Shown here: positions 24,947 to 33,406 of the stretch, in pieces
Layout: every line of letters starts with the position of its first letter
Position numbering within the stretch: the stretch's first letter is position 1
Source of the DNA: Streptomyces cirratus
GTDB taxonomy: Bacteria > Actinomycetota > Actinomycetes > Streptomycetales > Streptomycetaceae
Length of the DNA: 64,000 bases
Direction of reading: 5' to 3'
Assembly: GCF_014650775.1 (NCBI RefSeq)
Contig: NZ_BMVP01000005.1
Span: forward strand, 310,001 to 374,000
Position numbers and translations under genes: made by a program
Notes under the pieces: model-generated
The model's database searches: none
Told to the model about the DNA's origin: nothing
Seen by the model: only the letters and a program-made list of their open reading frames with translations

Positions 24947-25840
24947 TCAGATGACAGGTGGTCGGCCCAGCCGGGTCAACCGCCAGACCGTACGCCACTT
25001 CATGGGACGACGAGGACCGCAGGGAACGGTCCAGCCCTCCTTGAACCCGCCGAACCAGGCTCTGAGCGCCGGGGCGGAGGGCCTGCGTACCAGGGTCAGG
25101 GCCATCCAGACACCCAGGTAGACCGGCACCAGGGGGGCGGGAAGGTTGCGGCGGGCGAGCCACACCCGGTTACGGGCCACCATACGGTGATAGACGGCGT
25201 GCCGGGAGGGGGCTGTCGTCGGGTGCAGCAGCACCATGTCCGCCCGGTAGTCGATCAGCCACCCGGCGTCGAGCGCCCGCCAGGCCAGGTCGGTCTCCTC
25301 GTGGGCGTAGAAGAACTCCCCCGGCAGGACGCCGACCTGCTCGAAGACCTCGGTGCGCACGGCGTTGGCGCCGCCGAGGAAGGTCGTCACGCGGGACGAG
25401 CGCAGCGGGTCGGAGGCCCGCAGCCGCGGTACGTGGCGGCGCTGCGTCCGACCCGTGTCCGGGTCGGCGATCCGGAAGCTGACGATACCGAGCCGGGGGT
25501 CCTCGGCGAAGGCCTGCCGGCACAGCTCGGCGGTGTCGGTCCGCTCCAGCAGCCCGTCGTCGTCCAGGAAGAGCAGCGCGTCCACGTCGAAGCCGTCGCG
25601 GACACCGGTACGGAAGGCCTCGATGCCGACGTTGCGGCCGCCGGGGATGCCGAGGTTCTCGGGCAACGCCACGGTGCGGACGCCTTCCGGCAGGCCGGTG
25701 ACCTCGACGCCCTGGCCCACGACGACGACCTCGACGGGGTCGCCCTCCTGGCGGGCCACCGAGTCGAGGAGCGCCTTGAGCTCGTCGGGACGGTTGCCCA
25801 TGGTGATGATCACGGCGCCCAGCCGCATCGGCGGCGTCAC
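24947..25840 (-). CDS. Family 2 glycosyltransferase
   Basis: GT-A fold glycosyltransferase of about 297 aa. LGAVIITMGNRPDEL opens the nucleotide-sugar domain, LPENLGIPGGRNVGIE follows, the metal-binding acidic motif is LLFLDDDGLL (~95), and ED-type catalytic residues occur in FYAHEETDLAWRALDAGW, as in rhamnosyl/galactosyltransferase-like GT2 enzymes. It overlaps the upstream phosphatidyltransferase stop by four bases (GTGA, 25837-25840); an ATG four codons later is also possible. It would glycosylate the lipid or polyol made by the operon. The sugar donor is unknown. Confidence 0.9.
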   Translation of the reverse strand: MTPPMRLGAVIITMGNRPDELKALLDSVARQEGDPVEVVVVGQGVEVTGLPEGVRTVALPENLGIPGGRNVGIEAFRTGVRDGFDVDALLFLDDDGLLERTDTAELCRQAFAEDPRLGIVSFRIADPDTGRTQRRHVPRLRASDPLRSSRVTTFLGGANAVRTEVFEQVGVLPGEFFYAHEETDLAWRALDAGWLIDYRADMVLLHPTTAPSRHAVYHRMVARNRVWLARRNLPAPLVPVYLGVWMALTLVRRPSAPALRAWFGGFKEGWTVPCGPRRPMKWRTVWRLTRLGRPPVI

Positions 25841-26616
25841 TTGAGCCTGCTGGAGGCCAGGATCGACACCAGGTGCAGCACCGTCTGGAGCAGCGCGATG
25901 CCGGCCAGTACCGCGACGCCGAGCCGGGAGAAGTACAGGTCGCCGCGGACCTGGTCGAGGACGGCCAGCAGCAGGATCAGCAGCGAGGCCTCGATGCCGA
26001 GGACCAGCCGGTGGAACTTGAGCGCGGACGCGGCCCGGCGGGCGAGCGCCATGCCGGAGGAGCGCGGCTCGGCGGCGGCTTCCGCGACGGGCGCCTTCCC
26101 GGTCTGGTGGCGGGCCACGCCGACCAGGTCGGTCTCGGCCTTGATCAGGATCGCGCCGAGCGCCGCGAGGGTGCCGAGGAAGGCCCACAGCCAGTCGATC
26201 CGGCCGCCGCCCCACAGGTCCGCGGCGCGCAGGCCGAAGCCGACCAGGACCGCCGCGTCACAGAGGTAGGCGCCGACCCGGTCCAGGTAGACCCCGGAGA
26301 GCGAGAACTGCTTCTTCCAGCGGGCCACCTCCCCGTCCACGCAGTCGAGGAGCAGGTACGTCTGGACGGCGACCACGCCGAGGACGGCGCCCCAGACGCC
26401 CGGCACCAGCAGGGCCGGGGCGGCGAGGACACCGGCGAGGGTCATCACGTAGGTCAGCTGGTTGGGCGTGACCTTGGTGGTGACCAGGACGCGGGTGATG
26501 CGCAGGGAGATCTCGCGCATGTACAGGCGGCCGCCCCAGTGCTCGCCACTGCGCCGGTCCTTGACGCCCGCCGGGTGTACGACGGGCCGGAGTTCAGCTA
26601 CGGATGGTCTTGGCAT
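25837..26616 (-). CDS. CDP-alcohol phosphatidyltransferase family protein lacking the fourth Asp
   Basis: Membrane enzyme of 259 aa with five to six hydrophobic segments. The CDP-alcohol phosphotransferase motif reads D91-C-V-D94-G-E-V-A-R99 then G108-x3-D112, but the fourth Asp of D-x2-D-G-x2-A-R-x8-G-x3-D-x3-D is Ala116. That residue is the proposed catalytic base, so the enzyme may use another base (Asp120 is four residues on), bind without turnover, or work with its paralogue at 28392-30173, whose motif is complete. It starts at ATG 26614-26616, overlapping the dehydrogenase gene by 23 bases. The acceptor is unknown. Confidence 0.87.
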   Translation of the reverse strand: MPRPSVAELRPVVHPAGVKDRRSGEHWGGRLYMREISLRITRVLVTTKVTPNQLTYVMTLAGVLAAPALLVPGVWGAVLGVVAVQTYLLLDCVDGEVARWKKQFSLSGVYLDRVGAYLCDAAVLVGFGLRAADLWGGGRIDWLWAFLGTLAALGAILIKAETDLVGVARHQTGKAPVAEAAAEPRSSGMALARRAASALKFHRLVLGIEASLLILLLAVLDQVRGDLYFSRLGVAVLAGIALLQTVLHLVSILASSRLK

Positions 26617-27655
26617 AGTCGGCGTAAGCGTCCCTGATCTCGGCTGCGGACAGGTTGAGGTGCTCCAGGACGGTGAAGCGTCCCGGGCGGGTCTGGGGGG
26701 CGTACTCGACGGCGGCGACGAACTCGTCCGCGCTGAACCCGATCTCCTCGGGCGCCGTCGGCAGGCCGTGGCGGCGCAGCACCTCGACGAAGAGCCCGGA
26801 CTGCTCCACGGCCCCGCGCAGGTGCATCGCGAAGGCGGCGCCGATGCCGACCTGCTCGCCGTGGAGCGCGGAGCGCCCCGGGTAGAGCAGGTCGAAGGCG
26901 TGGCTGATCTCGTGGCAGGCGCCGGACGCCGGGCGGCTGTCGCCGCTGATCGACATGGCGATGCCGGTGAGGACCAGGGCCTCGGAGAGCACGGTGAGGA
27001 ACTCGTCGTCGGCGCAGTCCCCGGGGTGGCGCAGCACCGCCTCGCCGGCGGTGCGCGCCATCGCGGCCGCCAGGCCGTCCACGGGCTCGCCGGTGATCTT
27101 GTGCGAGAGCTCCCAGTCGGCGATGGACGAGATGTTGGAGATCGCGTCGCCGATGCCGGCGCGGATGAACCGTACGGGCGCCTCCTTGATCACGTCGAGG
27201 TCGATGACCATCGCGATCGGGGTGGGCACTCCGTAGGAGCCTCGGCCGTTGTCGTTGTCCAGGATGGAGACCGGGGAGCAGATGCCGTCGTGGGAGAGGT
27301 TGGTGGCGACGGCCACCATGGGCAGCCCGACCCGCGCCGCGGCGTACTTCGCCACGTCGATGATCTTGCCGCCGCCCAGGCCGACGACGGCGTCGTAGCG
27401 GCGGCCCTTTATGTCGTCGGCCAGCTTGACCGCGGAATCGATGGTGCCGTCCGCGACCGCGTACCAGTCCGCGTGCGGCAGGACCGGCTCCAGCTTGGCG
27501 CGCAGCGCCACGCCGGAGCCGCCGCTGATCGCGATGGCGAGCTTGCCGGACGCGGAGATGCGCTGGTCGGCCAGGAGGCCGGCCAGATCGTCCATCGCCC
27601 CTCGGCTGATGTCGACGACGACGGGTGAGGGGATCAGCCGCGTCAGTACTGGCAT
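26594..27655 (-). CDS. Glycerol-1-phosphate dehydrogenase-like iron-containing alcohol dehydrogenase
   Basis: Group III alcohol dehydrogenase of 353 aa resembling sn-glycerol-1-phosphate dehydrogenase (AraM/EgsA). NAD-binding VVGLGGGKIIDVAKYAA is at ~90-106, and the metal ligands of the fold are present as D170 (AGIGDAIS), H248 (ACHEISHA) and H265 (LHGEQVG), with spacing like glycerol dehydrogenase. If G1PDH-like, it would reduce dihydroxyacetone phosphate to G1P, an unusual bacterial building block. The ATG at 27653-27655 overlaps the nucleotidyltransferase gene by 13 bases. Glycerol or another polyol dehydrogenase and 3-dehydroquinate synthase-like activity are alternatives. Confidence 0.87.
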   Translation of the reverse strand: MPVLTRLIPSPVVVDISRGAMDDLAGLLADQRISASGKLAIAISGGSGVALRAKLEPVLPHADWYAVADGTIDSAVKLADDIKGRRYDAVVGLGGGKIIDVAKYAAARVGLPMVAVATNLSHDGICSPVSILDNDNGRGSYGVPTPIAMVIDLDVIKEAPVRFIRAGIGDAISNISSIADWELSHKITGEPVDGLAAAMARTAGEAVLRHPGDCADDEFLTVLSEALVLTGIAMSISGDSRPASGACHEISHAFDLLYPGRSALHGEQVGIGAAFAMHLRGAVEQSGLFVEVLRRHGLPTAPEEIGFSADEFVAAVEYAPQTRPGRFTVLEHLNLSAAEIRDAYADYAKTIRS

Positions 27656-28395
27656 GCGATGGTCCGGCCCTTGGCGAGGTCGTCGTGGTTGTCGATCTCG
27701 ACCCACTTGACGTCGCCGATCGGGGCCACGTCGATGGTGAAACCGTCGTTGACGAGCTGCTGGTAGCCGTCCTCGTAGTAGAGGTCGGGGTCGCGCTCGA
27801 AAGTGGTCTTGAGGGCCTCGGCCAGGGCCTCGGCGGCCTCGGGCTCGATGAGGGTGACGCCGATGTACTCGCCCGTGGCGGTGGCGGGGTCCATCAGCTT
27901 GGTGATCTTCCGGACGCCCTCGCCGTCGGCCGTGATGACCTTCATCTCCTCGTCGGCCAGGTTCTTGACCGTGTCGAGGGCGAGGATGATCTTCTGGCCG
28001 TTGCCCCGGGCGTCCAGCAGGGTCCGCTCGACCGAGACCGGGTGGACGGTGTCGCCGTTGGCGAGGATCACGCCCTGCCGCAGGACGTCACGCGCGCACC
28101 ACAGGGAGTAGGCGTTGTTCCACTCCTCGGCCTTGTCGTTGTCGATCAGCGTGATCTTGACGCCGTACTTGGCCTCCAGCGCCTCGCGGCGCTCGTACAC
28201 GGCTTCCTTGCGGTAGCCGACGACGATGGCGACCTCCGTCAGCCCGACCTCGGCGAAGTTGCCCAGGGTCAGGTCGAGGACGGTGAGGCTCTCCTCGTCG
28301 CCTTCGGGGCCGACGGGCACGAGGGCCTTGGGCAGGGTGTCGGTGTAGGGACGCAGGCGGCGTCCGGCACCGGCAGCGAGTACAAGGCCGATCAT
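27643..28395 (-). CDS. Nucleotidyltransferase (sugar- or polyol-phosphate cytidylyltransferase type)
   Basis: NTP-transferase of 250 aa with the signature LVLAAGAGRRLRPYTDTLPKAL at residues ~4-25, the metal-binding Asp in ILANGDTVH and a second acidic site at VKWVEIDNHDDL. It is closest in pattern to phosphocholine/alditol cytidylyltransferases that produce CDP-activated alcohols, which fits a location directly between a CDP-alcohol transferase and a glycerol-phosphate dehydrogenase. It could make CDP-G1P or a CDP-polyol for the two transferases. ATG overlaps the previous stop by four bases (ATGA, 28392-28395). Confidence 0.9.
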   Translation of the reverse strand: MIGLVLAAGAGRRLRPYTDTLPKALVPVGPEGDEESLTVLDLTLGNFAEVGLTEVAIVVGYRKEAVYERREALEAKYGVKITLIDNDKAEEWNNAYSLWCARDVLRQGVILANGDTVHPVSVERTLLDARGNGQKIILALDTVKNLADEEMKVITADGEGVRKITKLMDPATATGEYIGVTLIEPEAAEALAEALKTTFERDPDLYYEDGYQQLVNDGFTIDVAPIGDVKWVEIDNHDDLAKGRTIACQY

Positions 28396-30173
28396 GCTGG
28401 TTCTCCTTCGTCATGTACGGCGGGTGCCCCGGAGGAGACCCAGAAGCGGATGCTCTCCACGAGCACCACGAGTGCCACGGCCACGGCCAGGGCCGTGAGC
28501 GCGACGGGGAAGTCCGCGGCGCGCGTCGCCAGTGCGGCGGCCAGGACGGCGGTGACGAGCACCCGGCCTTCGTGACCGCCGGTCGTCCGCACCAGCCAGT
28601 GCGGGGGCGCGCCGGTGCCACCGCGGATGCGGTACACCGTGTCGTAGTGATGGTAGGCGACCGCCGCGACCAGTCCGAATGCCGCCGGAAGGGCTCCGGG
28701 GACGTCCGCCTTGGCGGCGAGGATCAGCACGGTGGTGTACTCGGCGGCCCGGAAGACGGGCGGGACGAGCCAGTCGAGGGCGCCCTTGAGGGGGCGGGCG
28801 ACGGCCACTCCGGCGCACAGCGCGTAGAAGACGGCGGCGGCGACCGTCTGCAGGGCGCCGAACGGCTGGGCCCAGGCGGCCCACAGCAGGGCGCCCGTGC
28901 CGACCACGGCCGCGGCGAGGCCGGCGCCGGGTGCCGTCCGGCCGACGGCCCGGGCCACGAGTTCGGCGAGCGGGCCCGAGTCGGCGAGGTCGGCGAGCGC
29001 CCGGGCGGCGCGGTCGGTCCTGTCGGCCTTGCGGGTCAGCGAGCGCAGGACGCGGCCGGCGGTGGTGTAGAGGGCGCCGAACGCGCAGCCGATGAGGAGG
29101 GCGTAGAAGACGGTTCGGGGGCTGGTCACGGCGGTCAGTACGGCGATCATCGCCCAGCGCTCACCGATGGGGAGAATGATCATCCGCCGGACCCACACCG
29201 TCCAGCCGACGCTGTCGAGGCGGTCGGAGAGCGCGGCCGTCGGGCTCGTGTTGGCCGCCGCGTCGTGGTTGGCCTCGTTGAAGGCGAAGTCCACGACGTG
29301 CCGGCAGGTCATGAGGATCATCGCGCCGAGCGCGAGGGCCCAGACGTCGTCACCGTTCCGGGCGGCGCCGAGCGCGAGGCCCGCGTAGAAGGAGTACTCC
29401 TTCGCGCGGTCGAAGGTCGCGTCGAGCCAGGCGCCCATCGTCGAGTACTGGAGCGAGTAGCGGGCGAGCTGCCCGTCGGTGCAGTCCAGGACGAAGGAGA
29501 CGAGGAGCAGCACCCCGGCGGCGATGTAGCCGCCGCGCTCTCCGGTGGCTGCGCAGGCCGCCGCTATGAGGGCGGTGATCAGGGAAGCGGTGGTGACCTG
29601 GTTCGGGGTGAGGCCGCGGCGCGCGCACCAGCGGGCGATGTAACGCGAGTACGGGCTGATGAAGAAGGTGGTGAAGAACCCGTCGCGGGACTTGACGGCG
29701 GTACGCAGGCGCACGGCTTCGTCGTCCACGGCGGCGACGGCGGCCGCGGCCGCGCCGCGCTCGGCCGTGGTGGCGGGGACGGCGGCGACGAGGGTACCGA
29801 GGTCGGGGCGCTGGACCGGGATCCCGGCGGCCTCGACGGCGGACGCGAGGCGGTCCGCGTAGGGGTCCGGGCCACCGGGTGCGAGGGCCGCGGCCGCGTC
29901 GAGAGCGGCGCGGGCACCCGGCTGGACGGCGAAGGCGCCGGTCACGGCGCAGGCCTCGAAGCGCGGGTCGGTGAGGGCGAGGCGCAGGGCGTGCCGGTGG
30001 CCGACGAAACCGCTGTCGACGACGGCGACCCGCTGGTCGGCCGGTACGCCGGCCAGGGCGCTCGCGGCGTCTTCGGGTCCGGCGACCGGGCGGACCTCGA
30101 AGCCGAGCGACCGCAGCTCGTCGGCGAGCGGTGATCCGGGTACCGGCAGGCCGGTGAGGATGACGGTCGGCAG
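28392..30173 (-). CDS. CDP-alcohol phosphatidyltransferase with DUF5941-type extensions
   Basis: Large membrane protein, about 593 aa. The motif is complete: D230-C-T-D233-G-x2-A-R, G247, D251, D255. The N-terminal ~160 residues form a soluble Rossmann-like region (PTVILTGLPVPGSPLADELRSL, then VAVVDSGFVGHRHALRLALTD), and the C-terminal ~250 residues add more membrane helices, both as in Streptomyces DUF5941 proteins. The recognisable protein reaches back to about 30173, but no ATG, GTG or TTG exists there; a CTG at 30171-30173 lies nine bases after AAGGAG (30183-30188). The first standard start is a GTG at 29945, which would remove 76 conserved-looking residues. First gene of the seven-gene operon. 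Confidence 0.85.
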   Translation of the reverse strand: MPTVILTGLPVPGSPLADELRSLGFEVRPVAGPEDAASALAGVPADQRVAVVDSGFVGHRHALRLALTDPRFEACAVTGAFAVQPGARAALDAAAALAPGGPDPYADRLASAVEAAGIPVQRPDLGTLVAAVPATTAERGAAAAAVAAVDDEAVRLRTAVKSRDGFFTTFFISPYSRYIARWCARRGLTPNQVTTASLITALIAAACAATGERGGYIAAGVLLLVSFVLDCTDGQLARYSLQYSTMGAWLDATFDRAKEYSFYAGLALGAARNGDDVWALALGAMILMTCRHVVDFAFNEANHDAAANTSPTAALSDRLDSVGWTVWVRRMIILPIGERWAMIAVLTAVTSPRTVFYALLIGCAFGALYTTAGRVLRSLTRKADRTDRAARALADLADSGPLAELVARAVGRTAPGAGLAAAVVGTGALLWAAWAQPFGALQTVAAAVFYALCAGVAVARPLKGALDWLVPPVFRAAEYTTVLILAAKADVPGALPAAFGLVAAVAYHHYDTVYRIRGGTGAPPHWLVRTTGGHEGRVLVTAVLAAALATRAADFPVALTALAVAVALVVLVESIRFWVSSGAPAVHDEGEPA

Positions 30174-30557
30174 ACGAACCCACTCCTTGCAGCGAACACT
30201 GGACGGCCGCCGCGCGGGGCGGCGGCACGACGGCAGAGGCTATCGGATGAACGGAAGCCGGGGTTCACCAGCCGTTTACGCCCGCACAAGCCGAATGTCC
30301 CGGGCGGCGGCCCCGGCCCCGCCATCATTGACGATCACGCCGAGGGACCACAAACCGCCTGTGTGTTCCGCCGGCCGGTCCGCAGTTCGACTTCCGGCGG
30401 GCCGGGTAGTCCTCACGTGCCCCGCTCGCGGAGCGACGGCCCCGACGGCCGCCGCGTACCACGCGTCAGGGGGCAGACATGCGCGGATCGGTGAAGTGGG
30501 GACAAGCCGCTTTTGTACGGCAGACTTGCAAGCCGAAGTCCGAAGCGAAGGATGGGT
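30174..30557. other. Divergent intergenic region between the phosphatidyltransferase operon and idi
   Basis: 384 bases without a gene; promoters for both directions must be here. On the minus strand TGAACC and TAGCCT (around 30230-30270) are separated by 19 bases, too long to be convincing. There are several G+C inverted repeats, such as the GCCGCC-rich hairpin near 30208-30226, and no ORF with homology. The AAGGAG for the minus-strand gene is at 30183-30188. Confidence 0.45.
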
Positions 30558-31157
30558 ATGCCGATCACACCAGCCACCGCCGGGAACAGCGCGTCCGCCG
30601 GCACCGGGACCCAGGAACCGATCATGCTCGAACTGGTCGACGAGTCCGGCAATACCATCGGCACGGCGGAGAAGCTCTCCGCGCATCAGGCGCCCGGACA
30701 GCTGCACCGGGCGTTCTCCGTGTTCCTCTTCGACGAGCGGGGCCGCCTGCTGCTCCAGCAGCGCGCCCTCGGGAAGTACCACTCCCCCGGCGTCTGGTCG
30801 AACACCTGTTGCGGTCACCCGTACCCCGGCGAGTCGCCGTTCGCGGCCGCCGCCCGGCGGACCCACGAGGAGCTGGGGCTGTCGCCGTCGCTGCTCGCCG
30901 AGGCGGGGACCGTGCGGTACAACCACCCGGATCCGGCGTCGGGGCTGGTGGAGCAGGAGTACAACCACCTGTTCGTGGGACTGGCGCAGGCCGCGGTGCG
31001 GCCGGACCCGGCAGAGGTCGGGGACACCGCTTTCGTCACCGCCGAGGAGCTGGCGAAGCGGCACGCGGAGGCGCCGTTCTCCGCCTGGTTCATGACCGTG
31101 CTGGACGCTGCCCGGCCCGCGATCCGCGAGCTGACCGGTGAGGCTGCGGGCTGGTAG
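30558..31157 (+). CDS. idi: Isopentenyl-diphosphate delta-isomerase, type I
   Basis: Nudix-fold IPP isomerase of 199 aa that interconverts IPP and DMAPP, the starters for the polyprenyl synthase of the hopanoid operon. The catalytic Cys is C85 in SNTCCGHP, the Nudix-like helix is RRTHEELGL (~101-109) and the catalytic Glu is E134 in VEQEYNHLF. The ATG at 30558 follows AAGGA; an ATG two codons earlier overlaps that ribosome site and is unlikely. It is divergent from the phosphatidyltransferase operon and converges with the ATPase gene three bases later. Confidence 0.96.
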   Translation: MPITPATAGNSASAGTGTQEPIMLELVDESGNTIGTAEKLSAHQAPGQLHRAFSVFLFDERGRLLLQQRALGKYHSPGVWSNTCCGHPYPGESPFAAAARRTHEELGLSPSLLAEAGTVRYNHPDPASGLVEQEYNHLFVGLAQAAVRPDPAEVGDTAFVTAEELAKRHAEAPFSAWFMTVLDAARPAIRELTGEAAGW

Positions 31158-31160
31158 CCC

Positions 31161-31703
31161 TCACGCCCGCGGAACGGGTGCGGGCACGGGCGCGGTGAGC
31201 GGCAGGGCCGCCCAGATGACCTTGCCGCCGGTGGAGGTGTGCTCTACGTCGCACACCCCGCCGGCCTCCAGGGTGATCTCCCGGACGAGCAGCAGGCCCC
31301 GGCCCCCGGTCTGGCCGAAATCGGCTTCCAGCGCCTTGGGGCGGTAGGGGTGGTTGTCCTCGACGGCCACCCGCACCCATTCGCGGCCCACCGCCACCTC
31401 GACGGCGACCTCCGGGGAGAGCAGGGCGGCGTGCCGGACGGAGTTCGTCACCAGTTCGGAGACGATCAGCAGCAGCGAGTAGACCAGGTCCTGATGGGCG
31501 GGCACCCCCTGCCGGCCGAGGAGGTCCCGGACCGCGCGGCGGGCCTGCGGAACGGATTCTTCAACCGCCGGCGCGGTGAACCTCCACACTCCCTCGTACG
31601 CGAGGGGGTCCGCCGGACCGTCCGGCTCACCACCCCTGGCCGGCGGGACACTCCCGCTGTCGTCCATCTTCACGCCCCCGTCTTCGCGCTCGATCGTCTC
31701 CAC
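31161..31703 (-). CDS. ATP-binding protein, RsbW-like anti-sigma/serine kinase fold
   Basis: Single GHKL ATPase domain (HATPase_c_2), up to 180 aa. Its N box is LLIVSELVTNSVRHA (~81-95), G1 is VEDNHPYRP, and the later Gly-rich loop is GQTGGRGLLLVREI. Streptomyces encodes dozens of these regulators; some bind anti-anti-sigma factors, most are unassigned, and no sigma or STAS gene lies nearby. The start may be the GTG at 31703 or the ATG at 31667, which begins at MDDSGS; neither has a strong ribosome site. Confidence 0.87.
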   Translation of the reverse strand: METIEREDGGVKMDDSGSVPPARGGEPDGPADPLAYEGVWRFTAPAVEESVPQARRAVRDLLGRQGVPAHQDLVYSLLLIVSELVTNSVRHAALLSPEVAVEVAVGREWVRVAVEDNHPYRPKALEADFGQTGGRGLLLVREITLEAGGVCDVEHTSTGGKVIWAALPLTAPVPAPVPRA

Positions 31704-31797
31704 GGTTCAAGGGTGGACAACAGCCAGGTCCGGACCGCATCGCTGACCAGAAGTCAGCGTCAATCGTGCACTTTCTGACCATTGGCGTATGACAGCG

Positions 31798-32517
31798 TCA
31801 GTTGTTCGACCGTTCCTGATCCCCCGGCACGGTCTTCCCCGCTGTCCCCCGCACCCCGTCCGCCTCGCCCGGGCCGGTACCGACCTGGTCCTCCTTCACC
31901 TGGCCGAGGATCCGGCGGGCCGCCAGGCCCAGGGCCAGCAGGCTCAGCCCGTCGAAGAGCAGGGCGAGCGAGAAGAAGGTGCCGATGACGTACAGGCTGT
32001 TCCCCGGCCAGTTGGACAGGATCAGCAGGCCCAGCAGGATGCCGAAGGCACCCTGCACGAGGGTCAGCCCGAAATTCGACCCGCGCACCACGAGGGAACC
32101 CACCAGCCGGAACACGCCGCCGGTGAGGAAGAGCAGGGCGGCCAACATGGTCAGGGCCTCCGCGCTCGCCTCGGGGCGGCGCAGGATCACGAAACCGGCG
32201 GCCATGTTGACGGCGGCGACGACGACCGCGAGCCAGAAGTAGTTGCTCTTGCGGGCCTGCACCGCCTGCGCGAGGCCGATCACTCCGCCCGCCAGCAGGA
32301 GCCAGCCGAAGAGGAACATGGAGGTGAGGGTGGCCACGCCGGTGTACACCAGGCCCACGAGCCCGGCCGCCACCAGCAGCAGCCCGAGCAGGGCCAGCAC
32401 TCCGAAGCTGCGGCTCAGCTGCTTCTTCTCCCGCTGTGGCTCGAAGTGGCCGCGGTGGGAGGTGCTCCGGCCGAACCGGCCGGGCTCGTCCTGCTGGTCG
32501 CTCCGGTCTGCGCCCAT
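31798..32517 (-). CDS. HdeD family membrane protein
   Basis: Six-helix membrane protein of 239 aa of the HdeD/DUF308 type, linked in enterobacteria to acid resistance. A ~45-residue hydrophilic N-terminus is followed by three pairs of hydrophobic segments, the pattern of this duplicated fold; the last ~40 residues are charged and cytoplasmic. The chosen ATG (32515-32517) follows AAAGG. Its role in Streptomyces is not known. It diverges from the enoyl-CoA hydratase gene with 76 bases between them. Confidence 0.87.
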   Translation of the reverse strand: MGADRSDQQDEPGRFGRSTSHRGHFEPQREKKQLSRSFGVLALLGLLLVAAGLVGLVYTGVATLTSMFLFGWLLLAGGVIGLAQAVQARKSNYFWLAVVVAAVNMAAGFVILRRPEASAEALTMLAALLFLTGGVFRLVGSLVVRGSNFGLTLVQGAFGILLGLLILSNWPGNSLYVIGTFFSLALLFDGLSLLALGLAARRILGQVKEDQVGTGPGEADGVRGTAGKTVPGDQERSNN

Positions 32518-32593
32518 GAAGCTGCCGCCTTTCAGCGCCCCCGGACGGACACCACCGATCATAGGTTCGACGGACCCGGATAGCATCCGGCAC

Positions 32594-33343
32594 ATGGACG
32601 CAGCCCTCCTTCACACGGTGGCCGACGGGGTCGCCACCGTCGTCATCTCGCACCCGGCGAAGCGGAACGCCATGACGGCCGGCATGTGGCGGGCGCTGCC
32701 CGGGCTGCTGTCGGCGCTGGCACAGGACTCGTCCGTACGGGTGGTCGTGCTGACGGGGGCCGGGCCCACCTTCTGCGCGGGAGCCGACATCACCTCGCTG
32801 CGGGGTGACGACGATCCGCAGGCGCTTTCCGTGGCCGCGGAGGAGGCCCTCGCCGCGTTCCCCAAGCCGACGATCGCCGCGATCCGGGGCTTCTGCGTGG
32901 GCGGCGGGAGCCAGCTGGCAGCCGCGTGCGACCTGCGCTTCGCGGAGGCGGGGGCGCAGTTCGGGGTGACCCCCGCGAAGCTGGGCATCGTCTACCCGGC
33001 TTCCTCCACGCGGCGGCTGTCCGCGCTGGTCGGCCCGTCCACCGCCAAGTACCTGCTCTACTCGGCGGAGTTGATCGAGGCGGAGCACGCCTTGCGGGCC
33101 GGCTTCCTGAACGAGCTGCTGCCGGCCGGGGAACTCGACAAGCGTGTGGCCGAGTTCGCCCGGACGCTGACGGCCCGCTCGCAGCTGACGCAGGCCGCGG
33201 CGAAGGAGTTCGCGGACGGCCGGACGGACCGGGACGCGCACTGGGCCGCCCAGGCGGCCGGAAGCGACGACACCGCGGAGGGTGTCGCCGCGTTCCTGGA
33301 GCGCCGGGCGCCCGCCTTCACCTGGACTCCCCCAGCGGATTAG
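32594..33343 (+). CDS. Enoyl-CoA hydratase/isomerase family protein
   Basis: Crotonase-fold enzyme of 249 aa. The CoA-binding and oxyanion strand GPTFCAGADITSL (~55-67) and the second oxyanion region FCVGGGSQLAAACDLRFA (~101) are clear. In the position of the second catalytic Glu of hydratases the loop reads KLGIVYPASSTRRL, with no Glu, so hydration is doubtful and isomerase, hydrolase or lyase activity is as likely. No neighbouring acyl-CoA genes. ATG at 32594, with homology starting at residue ~6. Confidence 0.88.
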   Translation: MDAALLHTVADGVATVVISHPAKRNAMTAGMWRALPGLLSALAQDSSVRVVVLTGAGPTFCAGADITSLRGDDDPQALSVAAEEALAAFPKPTIAAIRGFCVGGGSQLAAACDLRFAEAGAQFGVTPAKLGIVYPASSTRRLSALVGPSTAKYLLYSAELIEAEHALRAGFLNELLPAGELDKRVAEFARTLTARSQLTQAAAKEFADGRTDRDAHWAAQAAGSDDTAEGVAAFLERRAPAFTWTPPAD

Positions 33344-33364
33344 CCCCGCGGGCTCAGACCCGCG

Positions 33365-33406
33365 GATCAGACCAGCGGGATCAGACCAGCGGGATCAGAC
33401 CAGCGG
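33365..33406. repeat. 14-bp tandem repeat, three exact copies, over a stop codon
   Basis: GATCAGACCAGCGG repeats at 33365-33378, 33379-33392 and 33393-33406, with a decayed copy just before (33351-33364). The last copy contains the TGA of the DJ-1 gene, so the 3' end of that gene has been duplicated outward. Likely replication slippage; no function is evident. Confidence 0.9.
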
